A stretch of DNA of 64,000 nucleotides from Flectonema sp. DT1601 (taxonomy: Eukaryota > Euglenozoa > Diplonemea > Diplonemida > Diplonemidae). The stretch lies in contig OZ025849.1 in assembly GCA_964019425.1 (NCBI GenBank), positions 248,001 through 312,000 of the forward strand, in the 5' to 3' direction. The position numbers and the translations under genes are program-made. Below the pieces are notes generated by a model, which had not been told where the DNA came from, did no database searches, and saw nothing but the letters and a program-made list of their open reading frames with translations. This document shows positions 8,657 to 17,790 of the stretch, piece after piece. Every line of letters starts with the position of its first letter. Positions within the stretch are counted from its first letter, which is position 1.

Positions 8657-10324
8657 ATGAAATCGGTTGCCGCAGTCTTCTGTGCCCTTGTGGGTACATC
8701 GATGGGTCTTGAGGAGTTGTCGATGCTCCACTCGCCAGCTGTCATCCCGAACGGATGGAAGAAGAGTGACGAGACTGTTGACAAGAGATCGATGTTGGAA
8801 GTCACCATTGGTGTTAAGAGAGAGAACACTGACAGACTTGCCAAGGCTTTGAGAGCTGTTTCTGACCCAGATTCCAACAGCTACCTTCAGTACCCGACTC
8901 CTGCTGAGCTCGCTAAGATCTCCCAGCCTTCGGCTGCTTCCTTGAAGACCGCGAAGGACTTCGTCCACAGATACGGAATGAACATCGTATCAGTTCACCC
9001 GGACGGTGACTACATTACTGCCAGCGCTTCCCTTTCACAGATTGAAGAGGCCGCTCACGGAGTCTTCGATGTTTTCTACCATGGAGTGACTGGAGCCAAG
9101 ACTGTCCGTATTGCGAACGGAGTCAAGGTACCAAAGACTGTTGCTGACGTGATCGACACTTTCACTGGATTCCACTCCTTCCCACTCGTCGTATCGGCTC
9201 CAAAGGTTGCCGCTCCATCTGTTGCCGGAGTTGTGACTCCGCAAGTTATCAGAGACACCTACAAGATCACTTCTGTCCCAAAGAGTGGAAAGCAGAACAT
9301 TCAGGCCATCGCTGAGTTCCAGGGACAGTACGTGAGAGATGCGGATCTCGACCACTTCTGCAAGAAGTACAACAACGGAGTCAACTGCAAGATCGAGAAG
9401 TACATTGGTCAGAACAAGGAGTTTCCTGCTGGAGTTGAGTCGATGCTTGACACTGAGTACATCACCGCCATCGGAAACACTTCGACTTGGGTGTACAGCT
9501 ATCCAAATATTGATTTCTGCAACGACCTTCTCGTGTTTACTGGAAACGTGTCGGCGGAGACCAGCACCTACCCATACGTCATCTCGGTCAGTTACGGAAG
9601 TCAGAAGATCGACTACTGTCCAGCCGAAGTCATCACCAGAGTTGCTACCGACTTCCAGAAGTTGGGATTGAAGGGAATCTCTGTAATGATCTCATCAGGT
9701 GACGATGGAAGTGGTGGAAGTACCAGACAGGGATCAAACAACGGAAAGTTGTCTCCTGCCTTCCCAGCCTCTGTTCCTGACGTGACTGCCGTCGGATCGA
9801 CTTTCTTCGTGTCCGGAACCGCCGGTGAGCAGGAGGCCAGCCGCTCATTTGGATCAGGTGGTGGATTCTCATACGACTACCCAATCCCAAGCTACCAGGC
9901 TGCTGATGTTGCTGCTTACATGTCGAAGGTTGCCCTCCCAGACAAGGAATACGCCAAGGCCGCAAGAGGAAGCCCCGACACTTCATTCTTGGGAGAGAGC
10001 TTCACTGTTGTCGCAAACGACTTCACAATGGCTGTTAATGGTACTTCTGCTTCATCCCCGTCATTCGCTGGAGTTGTGTCCCTTCTGAACGAGATCTGCT
10101 TAGCTGAATCTGGAAAGCCACTCGGATTCTTGAACCCATTTTTGTACAAGAACCCAAGAATGTTGAACGACATCACCAAGGGAACCAACGCCATTGGTGA
10201 GAACAAGGAAGCCGGTTGGGCTGCCACTGCAGGTTGGGACGCATGCACTGGTTTGGGAACACCAAACTTCCCAGAGATGGTTGCCGCTGTGAAGGCTCAA
10301 TGTGCCAAGGCTAGACGTAACTAG
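8657..10324 (+). CDS. Secreted tripeptidyl-peptidase (sedolisin, S53), copy 2
   Basis: This copy encodes 555 residues, identical to copy 1 except Gln at 252. All S53 catalytic elements are present: E261, D265, SGDDG and S464 in NGTSAS. The upstream 739 bp spacer carries the TCTCTACAAA version of the leader just before the ATG. A potential in-frame extension of 23 codons upstream exists but is not shared with copies 1 and 5 and would bury the signal peptide. No difference from copy 3 was found in the coding region, so this unit was either duplicated or converted very recently, or partly reflects assembly. Confidence 0.95.
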   Translation: MKSVAAVFCALVGTSMGLEELSMLHSPAVIPNGWKKSDETVDKRSMLEVTIGVKRENTDRLAKALRAVSDPDSNSYLQYPTPAELAKISQPSAASLKTAKDFVHRYGMNIVSVHPDGDYITASASLSQIEEAAHGVFDVFYHGVTGAKTVRIANGVKVPKTVADVIDTFTGFHSFPLVVSAPKVAAPSVAGVVTPQVIRDTYKITSVPKSGKQNIQAIAEFQGQYVRDADLDHFCKKYNNGVNCKIEKYIGQNKEFPAGVESMLDTEYITAIGNTSTWVYSYPNIDFCNDLLVFTGNVSAETSTYPYVISVSYGSQKIDYCPAEVITRVATDFQKLGLKGISVMISSGDDGSGGSTRQGSNNGKLSPAFPASVPDVTAVGSTFFVSGTAGEQEASRSFGSGGGFSYDYPIPSYQAADVAAYMSKVALPDKEYAKAARGSPDTSFLGESFTVVANDFTMAVNGTSASSPSFAGVVSLLNEICLAESGKPLGFLNPFLYKNPRMLNDITKGTNAIGENKEAGWAATAGWDACTGLGTPNFPEMVAAVKAQCAKARRN

Positions 10325-11063
10325 GCTGCGCTACTGCTGCTCTTTTAAAGAATGTATCCTCTCATCTTAAATTTATAAGAATGGTAACTCTTTCTTTTTC
10401 ATTGTTTATTAACCTCTTCCTTAAATCTTGGAAGATGATCGCTCTTTCGGTTCTCTTTGTTGTTGGTTGGGTTTCCCTTCTTCACTTAGAAGACTGAGAG
10501 AGTCTTAATTACCGTCATAAATTTTACTATGTCGTGTGTTATTTAATTATATTCGATGGTTTTGTGAAGGGAATTGATTTTTCTGACCATCATCATCATC
10601 ATCATCGACATGTGCACTGGCTCACTGCCGTGCTTATTTTATACATTCGAAGCTTTCATTTCACTTCGTTTCTTGAATTGATTTCTTTTGAATTCCGTGT
10701 GTTCTTATTTTTCCTTCCTTTCGTCGTGATACCCACCTCTCCTTGTGCAGGAGAAGTGAATATTTCAAACCAAAACATAAATTCTCCCTCTCTTCTGCTT
10801 TCGTTTAACGGAACATTGTTCCGGTCAATTACGAGAGCTCAAAACATGGTTGTGATCTGTGTGGGTCTCATAAGCTTTGCATTCTCTTTTCCAGTTCACA
10901 ACATACAAACATCCACAAGGGGGACAGTTGTTTCGCTCGCATTGTGCAATTCGATTATTGTTTTGAGTTAATACTAAAAGATTGTCTCGCATAGGTGTTT
11001 TGTTTGAATGGCTCATGTTTCCCGTCAGGGTTATTATTTTTTGCTCTTCAAAGTCTCTACAAA

Positions 11064-12731
11064 ATGAAATCGGTTGCCGCAGTCTTCTGTGCCCTTGTGG
11101 GTACATCGATGGGTCTTGAGGAGTTGTCGATGCTCCACTCGCCAGCTGTCATCCCGAACGGATGGAAGAAGAGTGACGAGACTGTTGACAAGAGATCGAT
11201 GTTGGAAGTCACCATTGGTGTTAAGAGAGAGAACACTGACAGACTTGCCAAGGCTTTGAGAGCTGTTTCTGACCCAGATTCCAACAGCTACCTTCAGTAC
11301 CCGACTCCTGCTGAGCTCGCTAAGATCTCCCAGCCTTCGGCTGCTTCCTTGAAGACCGCGAAGGACTTCGTCCACAGATACGGAATGAACATCGTATCAG
11401 TTCACCCGGACGGTGACTACATTACTGCCAGCGCTTCCCTTTCACAGATTGAAGAGGCCGCTCACGGAGTCTTCGATGTTTTCTACCATGGAGTGACTGG
11501 AGCCAAGACTGTCCGTATTGCGAACGGAGTCAAGGTACCAAAGACTGTTGCTGACGTGATCGACACTTTCACTGGATTCCACTCCTTCCCACTCGTCGTA
11601 TCGGCTCCAAAGGTTGCCGCTCCATCTGTTGCCGGAGTTGTGACTCCGCAAGTTATCAGAGACACCTACAAGATCACTTCTGTCCCAAAGAGTGGAAAGC
11701 AGAACATTCAGGCCATCGCTGAGTTCCAGGGACAGTACGTGAGAGATGCGGATCTCGACCACTTCTGCAAGAAGTACAACAACGGAGTCAACTGCAAGAT
11801 CGAGAAGTACATTGGTCAGAACAAGGAGTTTCCTGCTGGAGTTGAGTCGATGCTTGACACTGAGTACATCACCGCCATCGGAAACACTTCGACTTGGGTG
11901 TACAGCTATCCAAATATTGATTTCTGCAACGACCTTCTCGTGTTTACTGGAAACGTGTCGGCGGAGACCAGCACCTACCCATACGTCATCTCGGTCAGTT
12001 ACGGAAGTCAGAAGATCGACTACTGTCCAGCCGAAGTCATCACCAGAGTTGCTACCGACTTCCAGAAGTTGGGATTGAAGGGAATCTCTGTAATGATCTC
12101 ATCAGGTGACGATGGAAGTGGTGGAAGTACCAGACAGGGATCAAACAACGGAAAGTTGTCTCCTGCCTTCCCAGCCTCTGTTCCTGACGTGACTGCCGTC
12201 GGATCGACTTTCTTCGTGTCCGGAACCGCCGGTGAGCAGGAGGCCAGCCGCTCATTTGGATCAGGTGGTGGATTCTCATACGACTACCCAATCCCAAGCT
12301 ACCAGGCTGCTGATGTTGCTGCTTACATGTCGAAGGTTGCCCTCCCAGACAAGGAATACGCCAAGGCCGCAAGAGGAAGCCCCGACACTTCATTCTTGGG
12401 AGAGAGCTTCACTGTTGTCGCAAACGACTTCACAATGGCTGTTAATGGTACTTCTGCTTCATCCCCGTCATTCGCTGGAGTTGTGTCCCTTCTGAACGAG
12501 ATCTGCTTAGCTGAATCTGGAAAGCCACTCGGATTCTTGAACCCATTTTTGTACAAGAACCCAAGAATGTTGAACGACATCACCAAGGGAACCAACGCCA
12601 TTGGTGAGAACAAGGAAGCCGGTTGGGCTGCCACTGCAGGTTGGGACGCATGCACTGGTTTGGGAACACCAAACTTCCCAGAGATGGTTGCCGCTGTGAA
12701 GGCTCAATGTGCCAAGGCTAGACGTAACTAG
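11064..12731 (+). CDS. Secreted tripeptidyl-peptidase (sedolisin, S53), copy 3
   Basis: This copy encodes a protein identical to copy 2, with Gln at 252 and the NGTSAS nucleophile motif. The signal peptide, pro-domain, E261/D265 pair, SGDDG and C-terminal calcium site are intact. It sits in the second full 2407 bp unit. Its downstream spacer differs from the earlier spacers by a C-to-T change near 13145. Confidence 0.95.
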   Translation: MKSVAAVFCALVGTSMGLEELSMLHSPAVIPNGWKKSDETVDKRSMLEVTIGVKRENTDRLAKALRAVSDPDSNSYLQYPTPAELAKISQPSAASLKTAKDFVHRYGMNIVSVHPDGDYITASASLSQIEEAAHGVFDVFYHGVTGAKTVRIANGVKVPKTVADVIDTFTGFHSFPLVVSAPKVAAPSVAGVVTPQVIRDTYKITSVPKSGKQNIQAIAEFQGQYVRDADLDHFCKKYNNGVNCKIEKYIGQNKEFPAGVESMLDTEYITAIGNTSTWVYSYPNIDFCNDLLVFTGNVSAETSTYPYVISVSYGSQKIDYCPAEVITRVATDFQKLGLKGISVMISSGDDGSGGSTRQGSNNGKLSPAFPASVPDVTAVGSTFFVSGTAGEQEASRSFGSGGGFSYDYPIPSYQAADVAAYMSKVALPDKEYAKAARGSPDTSFLGESFTVVANDFTMAVNGTSASSPSFAGVVSLLNEICLAESGKPLGFLNPFLYKNPRMLNDITKGTNAIGENKEAGWAATAGWDACTGLGTPNFPEMVAAVKAQCAKARRN

Positions 12732-13470
12732 GCTGCGCTACTGCTGCTCTTTTAAAGAATGTATCCTCTCATCTTAAATTTATAAGAATGGTAACTCTTT
12801 CTTTTTCATTGTTTATTAACCTCTTCCTTAAATCTTGGAAGATGATCGCTCTTTCGGTTCTCTTTGTTGTTGGTTGGGTTTCCCTTCTTCACTTAGAAGA
12901 CTGAGAGAGTCTTAATTACCGTCATAAATTTTACTATGTCGTGTGTTATTTAATTATATTCGATGGTTTTGTGAAGGGAATTGATTTTTCTGACCATCAT
13001 CATCATCATCATCGACATGTGCACTGGCTCACTGCCGTGCTTATTTTATACATTCGAAGCTTTCATTTCACTTCGTTTCTTGAATTGATTTCTTTTGAAT
13101 TCCGTGTGTTCTTATTTTTCCTTCCTTTCGTCGTGATACCCACTTCTCCTTGTGCAGGAGAAGTGAATATTTCAAACCAAAACATAAATTCTCCCTCTCT
13201 TCTGCTTTCGTTTAACGGAACATTGTTCCGGTCAATTACGAGAGCTCAAAACATGGTTGTGATCTGTGTGGGTCTCATAAGCTTTGCATTCTCTTTTCCA
13301 GTTCACAACATACAAACATCCACAAGGGGGACAGTTGTTTCGCTCGCATTGTGCAATTCGATTATTGTTTTGAGTTAATACTAAAAGATTGTCTCGCATA
13401 GGTGTTTTGTTTGAATGGCTCATGTTTCCCGTCAGGGTTATTATTTTTTGCTCTTCAAAGTCTCTACAAA

Positions 13471-15138
13471 ATGAAATCGGTTGCCGCAGTCTTCTGTGCC
13501 CTTGTGGGTACATCGATGGGTCTTGAGGAGTTGTCGATGCTCCACTCGCCAGCTGTCATCCCGAACGGATGGAAGAAGAGTGACGAGACTGTTGACAAGA
13601 GATCGATGTTGGAAGTCACCATTGGTGTTAAGAGAGAGAACACTGACAGACTTGCCAAGGCTTTGAGAGCTGTTTCTGACCCAGATTCCAACAGCTACCT
13701 TCAGTACCCGACTCCTGCTGAGCTCGCTAAGATCTCCCAGCCTTCGGCTGCTTCCTTGAAGACCGCGAAGGACTTCGTCCACAGATACGGAATGAACATC
13801 GTATCAGTTCACCCGGACGGTGACTACATTACTGCCAGCGCTTCCCTTTCACAGATTGAAGAGGCCGCTCACGGAGTCTTCGATGTTTTCTACCACGGAG
13901 TGACTGGAGCCAAGACTGTCCGTATTGCGAATGGAGTCAAGGTACCAAAGACTGTTGCTGACGTGATCGACACTTTCACTGGATTCCACTCCTTCCCACT
14001 CGTCGTATCGGCTCCAAGGGTTTCCGCTCCATCTGTTGCCGGAGCCGTGACCCCAAAGGTTATCAGAGACACCTACAAGATCACTTCTGTTCCAAAGAGT
14101 GGAAAGCAGAACATTCAGGCCATCGCTGAGTTCCAGGGACAGTACGTGAGAGATGCGGATCTCGACCACTTCTGCAAGAAGTACAACAACGGAGTCAACT
14201 GCAAGATCGAGAAGTACATTGGTCAGAACAAGGAGTTTCCTGCTGGAGTTGAGTCGATGCTTGACACTGAGTACATCACCGCCATCGGAAACACTTCGAC
14301 TTGGGTGTACAGCTATCCAAATATTGATTTCTGCAACGACCTTCTCGTGTTTACTGGAAACGTGTCGGCGGAGACCAGCACCTACCCATACGTCATCTCA
14401 ATCAGTTACGGAAGTCAGAAGATCGACATGTGCCCAGCCGAAGTCATCACCAGAGTTGCTACCGACTTCCAGAAGTTGGGATTGAAGGGAATCTCTGTAA
14501 TGATCTCATCAGGTGACGATGGAAGTGGTGGAAGTACCAGACAGGGATCAAACAACGGAAAGTTGTCTCCTGCCTTCCCAGCCTCTGTTCCTGACGTGAC
14601 TGCCGTCGGATCGACTTTCTTCGTGTCCGGAACCGCCGGTGAGCAGGAGGCCAGCAAGCAATTTGGATCAGGTGGTGGATTCTCATACGACTATGCAGTC
14701 CCAAGCTACCAGGCTGCTGATGTTGCTGCTTACATGTCGAAGGTTGCCCTCCCAGACAAGCAGTACGCCAAGACCGCCAGAGGAAACCCAGACGCCTCAT
14801 TCTTGGGAGAGAGCTTCACCGTTGTCGCAAACGACATCACAATGGCTGTTGGAGGTACTTCTGCTTCATCCCCGTCATTCGCTGGAGTTGTGTCCCTTCT
14901 GAACGAGATCTGCTTAGCTGAATCTGGAAAGCCACTCGGATTCTTGAACCCATTTTTGTACAAGAACCCAAGAATGTTGAACGACATCACCAAGGGAACC
15001 AACGCCATTGGTGAGAACAAGGAAGCCGGTTGGGCTGCCACTGCAGGTTGGGACGCATGCACTGGTTTGGGAACACCAAACTTCCCAGAGATGGTTGCCG
15101 CTGTGAAGGCTCAATGTGCCAAGGCTAGACGTAACTAG
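13471..15138 (+). CDS. Secreted tripeptidyl-peptidase (sedolisin, S53), copy 4
   Basis: This intact 555-residue S53 peptidase differs from copies 1-3 only between about residues 183 and 461. Changes include K183R, A185S, V192A, Q196K, V311I, Y320M, RS to KQ at 396-397, PI to AV at 409-410, EYAKAARGS to QYAKTARGN, F456I and N461G. The nucleophile motif is therefore the classical GGTSAS. Regions before residue 180 and after 462 match copies 1-3. The upstream spacer is of the repeat type; the 550 bp downstream spacer is not. Confidence 0.95.
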   Translation: MKSVAAVFCALVGTSMGLEELSMLHSPAVIPNGWKKSDETVDKRSMLEVTIGVKRENTDRLAKALRAVSDPDSNSYLQYPTPAELAKISQPSAASLKTAKDFVHRYGMNIVSVHPDGDYITASASLSQIEEAAHGVFDVFYHGVTGAKTVRIANGVKVPKTVADVIDTFTGFHSFPLVVSAPRVSAPSVAGAVTPKVIRDTYKITSVPKSGKQNIQAIAEFQGQYVRDADLDHFCKKYNNGVNCKIEKYIGQNKEFPAGVESMLDTEYITAIGNTSTWVYSYPNIDFCNDLLVFTGNVSAETSTYPYVISISYGSQKIDMCPAEVITRVATDFQKLGLKGISVMISSGDDGSGGSTRQGSNNGKLSPAFPASVPDVTAVGSTFFVSGTAGEQEASKQFGSGGGFSYDYAVPSYQAADVAAYMSKVALPDKQYAKTARGNPDASFLGESFTVVANDITMAVGGTSASSPSFAGVVSLLNEICLAESGKPLGFLNPFLYKNPRMLNDITKGTNAIGENKEAGWAATAGWDACTGLGTPNFPEMVAAVKAQCAKARRN

Positions 15139-15688
15139 GCTGCGCTACCGCTGCTCTTTTAAGTAGCAAACAATCCTATTCCTTAGTATTTAAGGAAATT
15201 AAGTATTCACCCGATCCTCTCCCCTGTTTATTTAGCAATTGCTGGTAGTATTATAAGTTGCTTAGTGACTTTAATTCAATTTTTACCACAAGTTCTTTAA
15301 GAATAGTTCTCGCACTATGAAACGACGACAACATAGATGAAATCCATATAATTCTTAATGGTTTTTGTTGATGTGTTATGTTATTGTTATTAGTTTGTAG
15401 AGAATATTGCTATCGTGTGTTTTGTTTTAACTTATAGTGCTTTTGTCACCATGCTTATAGCACCTGTTGTATAAAAGTTTCTTCGTTCCCTTTATCTTTG
15501 AGGCAGTAGTCTTTATATAAGTTTGCAATACCATTAATATAAGAAATGTCTCTTCTGATAAAAGGACATTGATTTCCTGTTGTGGTGGACAATTATATAA
15601 AAGGTTATAAGTCTGTCTAGATGTGTTTGTTGTGCTAATTTTCAATTTCTTTTAATCACATTTCCAAACCTCCCATAGTTTCTACAAA
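15139..15688. other. Divergent spacer between protease copies 4 and 5
   Basis: After about 30 bases shared with the other copies (GGCTGCGCTAC, then GCTCTTTTAA), the sequence is unrelated to the 739 bp spacers. It is AT-rich and has no gene. It ends with the same CCCATAGTTTCTACAAA leader as copy 1. Confidence 0.7.
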
Positions 15689-17356
15689 ATGAAATCGGTT
15701 GCCGCAGTCTTCTGTGCCCTTGTGGGTACATCGATGGGTCTTGAGGAGTTGTCGATGCTCCACTCGCCAGCTGTCATCCCGAACGGATGGAAGAAGAGTG
15801 ACGAGACTGTTGACAAGAGATCGATGTTGGAAGTCACCATTGGTGTTAAGAGAGAGAACACTGACAGACTTGCCAAGGCTTTGAGAGCTGTTTCTGACCC
15901 AGATTCCAACAGCTACCTTCAGTACCCGACTCCTGCTGAGCTCGCTAAGATCTCCCAGCCTTCGGCTGCTTCCTTGAAGACCGCGAAGGACTTCGTCCAC
16001 AGATACGGAATGAACATCGTATCAGTTCACCCGGACGGTGACTACATTACTGCCAGCGCTTCCCTTTCACAGATTGAAGAGGCCGCTCACGGAGTCTTCG
16101 ATGTTTTCTACCATGGAGTGACTGGAGCCAAGACTGTCCGTATTGCGAACGGAGTCAAGGTACCAAAGACTGTTGCTGACGTGATCGACACTTTCACTGG
16201 ATTCCACTCCTTCCCACTCGTCGTATCGGCTCCAAAGGTTTCCGCTCCATCTGTTGCCGGAGCCGTGACCCCAAAGGTTATCAGAGACACCTACAAGATC
16301 ACTTCTGTTCCAAAGAGTGGAAAGCAGAACATTCAGGCCATCGCTGAGTTCCAGGGACAGTACGTGAGAGATGCGGATCTCGACCACTTCTGCAAGAAGT
16401 ACAACAACGGAGTCAACTGCAAGATCGAGAAGTACATTGGTCAGAACAAGGAGTTTCCTGCTGGAGTTGAGTCGATGCTTGACACTGAGTACATCACCGC
16501 CATCGGAAACACCTCAACTTGGGTGTACAGCTATCCAAATGTTGATTTCTGCAACGACCTTCTCGTGTTTACTGGAAACGTGTCGGCGGAGACCAGCGCT
16601 TTCCCATACGTCATCTCAATCAGTTACGGAAGTCAGAAGATCGACTTCTGCCCAGCTGAGGTGATCTCAAGACTCGCAACTGACTTCCAGAAGTTGGGAT
16701 TGAAGGGAATCTCTGTAATGATCTCATCAGGTGACGATGGAAGTGGTGGAAGTACCAGACAGGGATCAAACAACGGAAAGTTGTCTCCTGCCTTCCCAGC
16801 CTCTGTTCCTGACGTGACTGCCGTCGGATCGACTTACTTCGTGTCCGGAACCGCCGGTGAGCAGGAGGCCAGCAGCCAATTTGGATCAGGTGGTGGATTC
16901 TCATACGACTACGCAGTCCCAAGCTACCAGGCTGCTGATGTTGCTGCTTACATGTCGAAGGTTGCCCTCCCAGACAAGAAATACGCCAAGACCGCCAGAG
17001 GAAACCCAGACACTTCATTCTTGGGAGAGAGCTTCACCGTTGTCGCAAACGACATCACAATGGCTGTTGGAGGTACTTCCGCTTCATCCCCGTCATTCGC
17101 TGGAGTTGTGTCCCTTCTGAACGAGATCTGCTTAGCTGAATCTGGAAAGCCACTCGGATTCTTGAACCCATTTTTGTACAAGAACCCAAGAATGTTGAAC
17201 GACATCACCAAGGGAACCAACGCCATTGGTGAGAACAAGGAAGCCGGTTGGGCTGCCACTGCAGGTTGGGACGCATGCACTGGTCTGGGAACACCAAACT
17301 TCCCAGAGATGGTTGCCGCTGTGAAGGCTCAGTGTGCCAAGGCTAGACGTAACTAG
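15689..17356 (+). CDS. Secreted tripeptidyl-peptidase (sedolisin, S53), copy 5
   Basis: This 555-residue S53 peptidase is the most divergent copy, though still nearly identical outside the middle. It shares SAPSVAGAVTPK and GGTSAS with copy 4 and adds its own changes: NVDFC, SAFPYVISIS, DFCPAEVISRLATDF, STYFVSG, ASSQFGSG and PDKKYAKT. E261, D265, SGDDG and S464 are intact. Several differences lie close to the catalytic domain strands that shape the substrate cleft, so specificity could differ; this is inference. Confidence 0.95.
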   Translation: MKSVAAVFCALVGTSMGLEELSMLHSPAVIPNGWKKSDETVDKRSMLEVTIGVKRENTDRLAKALRAVSDPDSNSYLQYPTPAELAKISQPSAASLKTAKDFVHRYGMNIVSVHPDGDYITASASLSQIEEAAHGVFDVFYHGVTGAKTVRIANGVKVPKTVADVIDTFTGFHSFPLVVSAPKVSAPSVAGAVTPKVIRDTYKITSVPKSGKQNIQAIAEFQGQYVRDADLDHFCKKYNNGVNCKIEKYIGQNKEFPAGVESMLDTEYITAIGNTSTWVYSYPNVDFCNDLLVFTGNVSAETSAFPYVISISYGSQKIDFCPAEVISRLATDFQKLGLKGISVMISSGDDGSGGSTRQGSNNGKLSPAFPASVPDVTAVGSTYFVSGTAGEQEASSQFGSGGGFSYDYAVPSYQAADVAAYMSKVALPDKKYAKTARGNPDTSFLGESFTVVANDITMAVGGTSASSPSFAGVVSLLNEICLAESGKPLGFLNPFLYKNPRMLNDITKGTNAIGENKEAGWAATAGWDACTGLGTPNFPEMVAAVKAQCAKARRN

Positions 17357-17790
17357 GCTGCACTACAACTTCTCTTTTTAAAAAAAGAAGTAAACCCATT
17401 CCCTCTCCCCTGTTTATTTAACAATAGCTGGTAAGATGTTTGTATTGGAGTTGGTTAAAGATTCTAATACAGACCATTATCACTAAAAAGTGTGTAAATT
17501 GTTTATCCGCGTGGTGACGTATTATCGTATTGAAAAAAATTGTTTTTTTTTTTTTTTTGTCCACTTCACTCGTTCGCTAGGTAACTTCCTCAGAGGTGTT
17601 CATCCCTTTTTTTATTTTTTAAATCTCAATAAATGCAAAAAAAAAAAAAAAAAAAAAAACAAACTACCCATTACTTAAACACTGAAAAGTATTTATTTTA
17701 CTCAGACAACACAACAGTATGGTAACTAACTAATTAGACGAAGAAGTTTTTTTTTTTTTTTTTAATTTTCTTTTTCATCAGATATTATAA
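17357..17790. other. Spacer after the protease array
   Basis: This 434 bp AT-rich spacer has A and T runs of 14-23 bases and no gene. A T-run followed by TTTTTCATCAG just before the ATG at 17791 looks like the splice acceptor of the next gene. Confidence 0.6.

Larger units (their letters stand above)
6250..17356 (+). repeat. Tandem array of five protease genes (2407 bp unit)
   Basis: Start codons lie at 6250, 8657, 11064, 13471 and 15689. The first three intervals are exactly 2407 bp and the last is 2218 bp. The spacers after copies 1, 2 and 3 (739 bp each) are almost base-identical: one C/T difference was noticed near 13145. They contain a (CAT)n run of about seven units and no other gene. 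The spacer after copy 4 (550 bp) and the DNA after copy 5 are unrelated apart from about 30 bases after the stop. The first 540 coding bases and the last 270 are nearly identical in all copies, while the middle varies. Confidence 0.95.

Noticed and set aside
6229-17280. Many antisense and alternate-frame reading frames inside the protease copies
   Set aside because: They are shadows of the GC-richer coding sequence, conserved only because the genes are near-identical.
6250-17356. CRISPR-like regular spacing of long repeats
   Set aside because: The repeats are whole genes with spacers in a eukaryotic tandem array.
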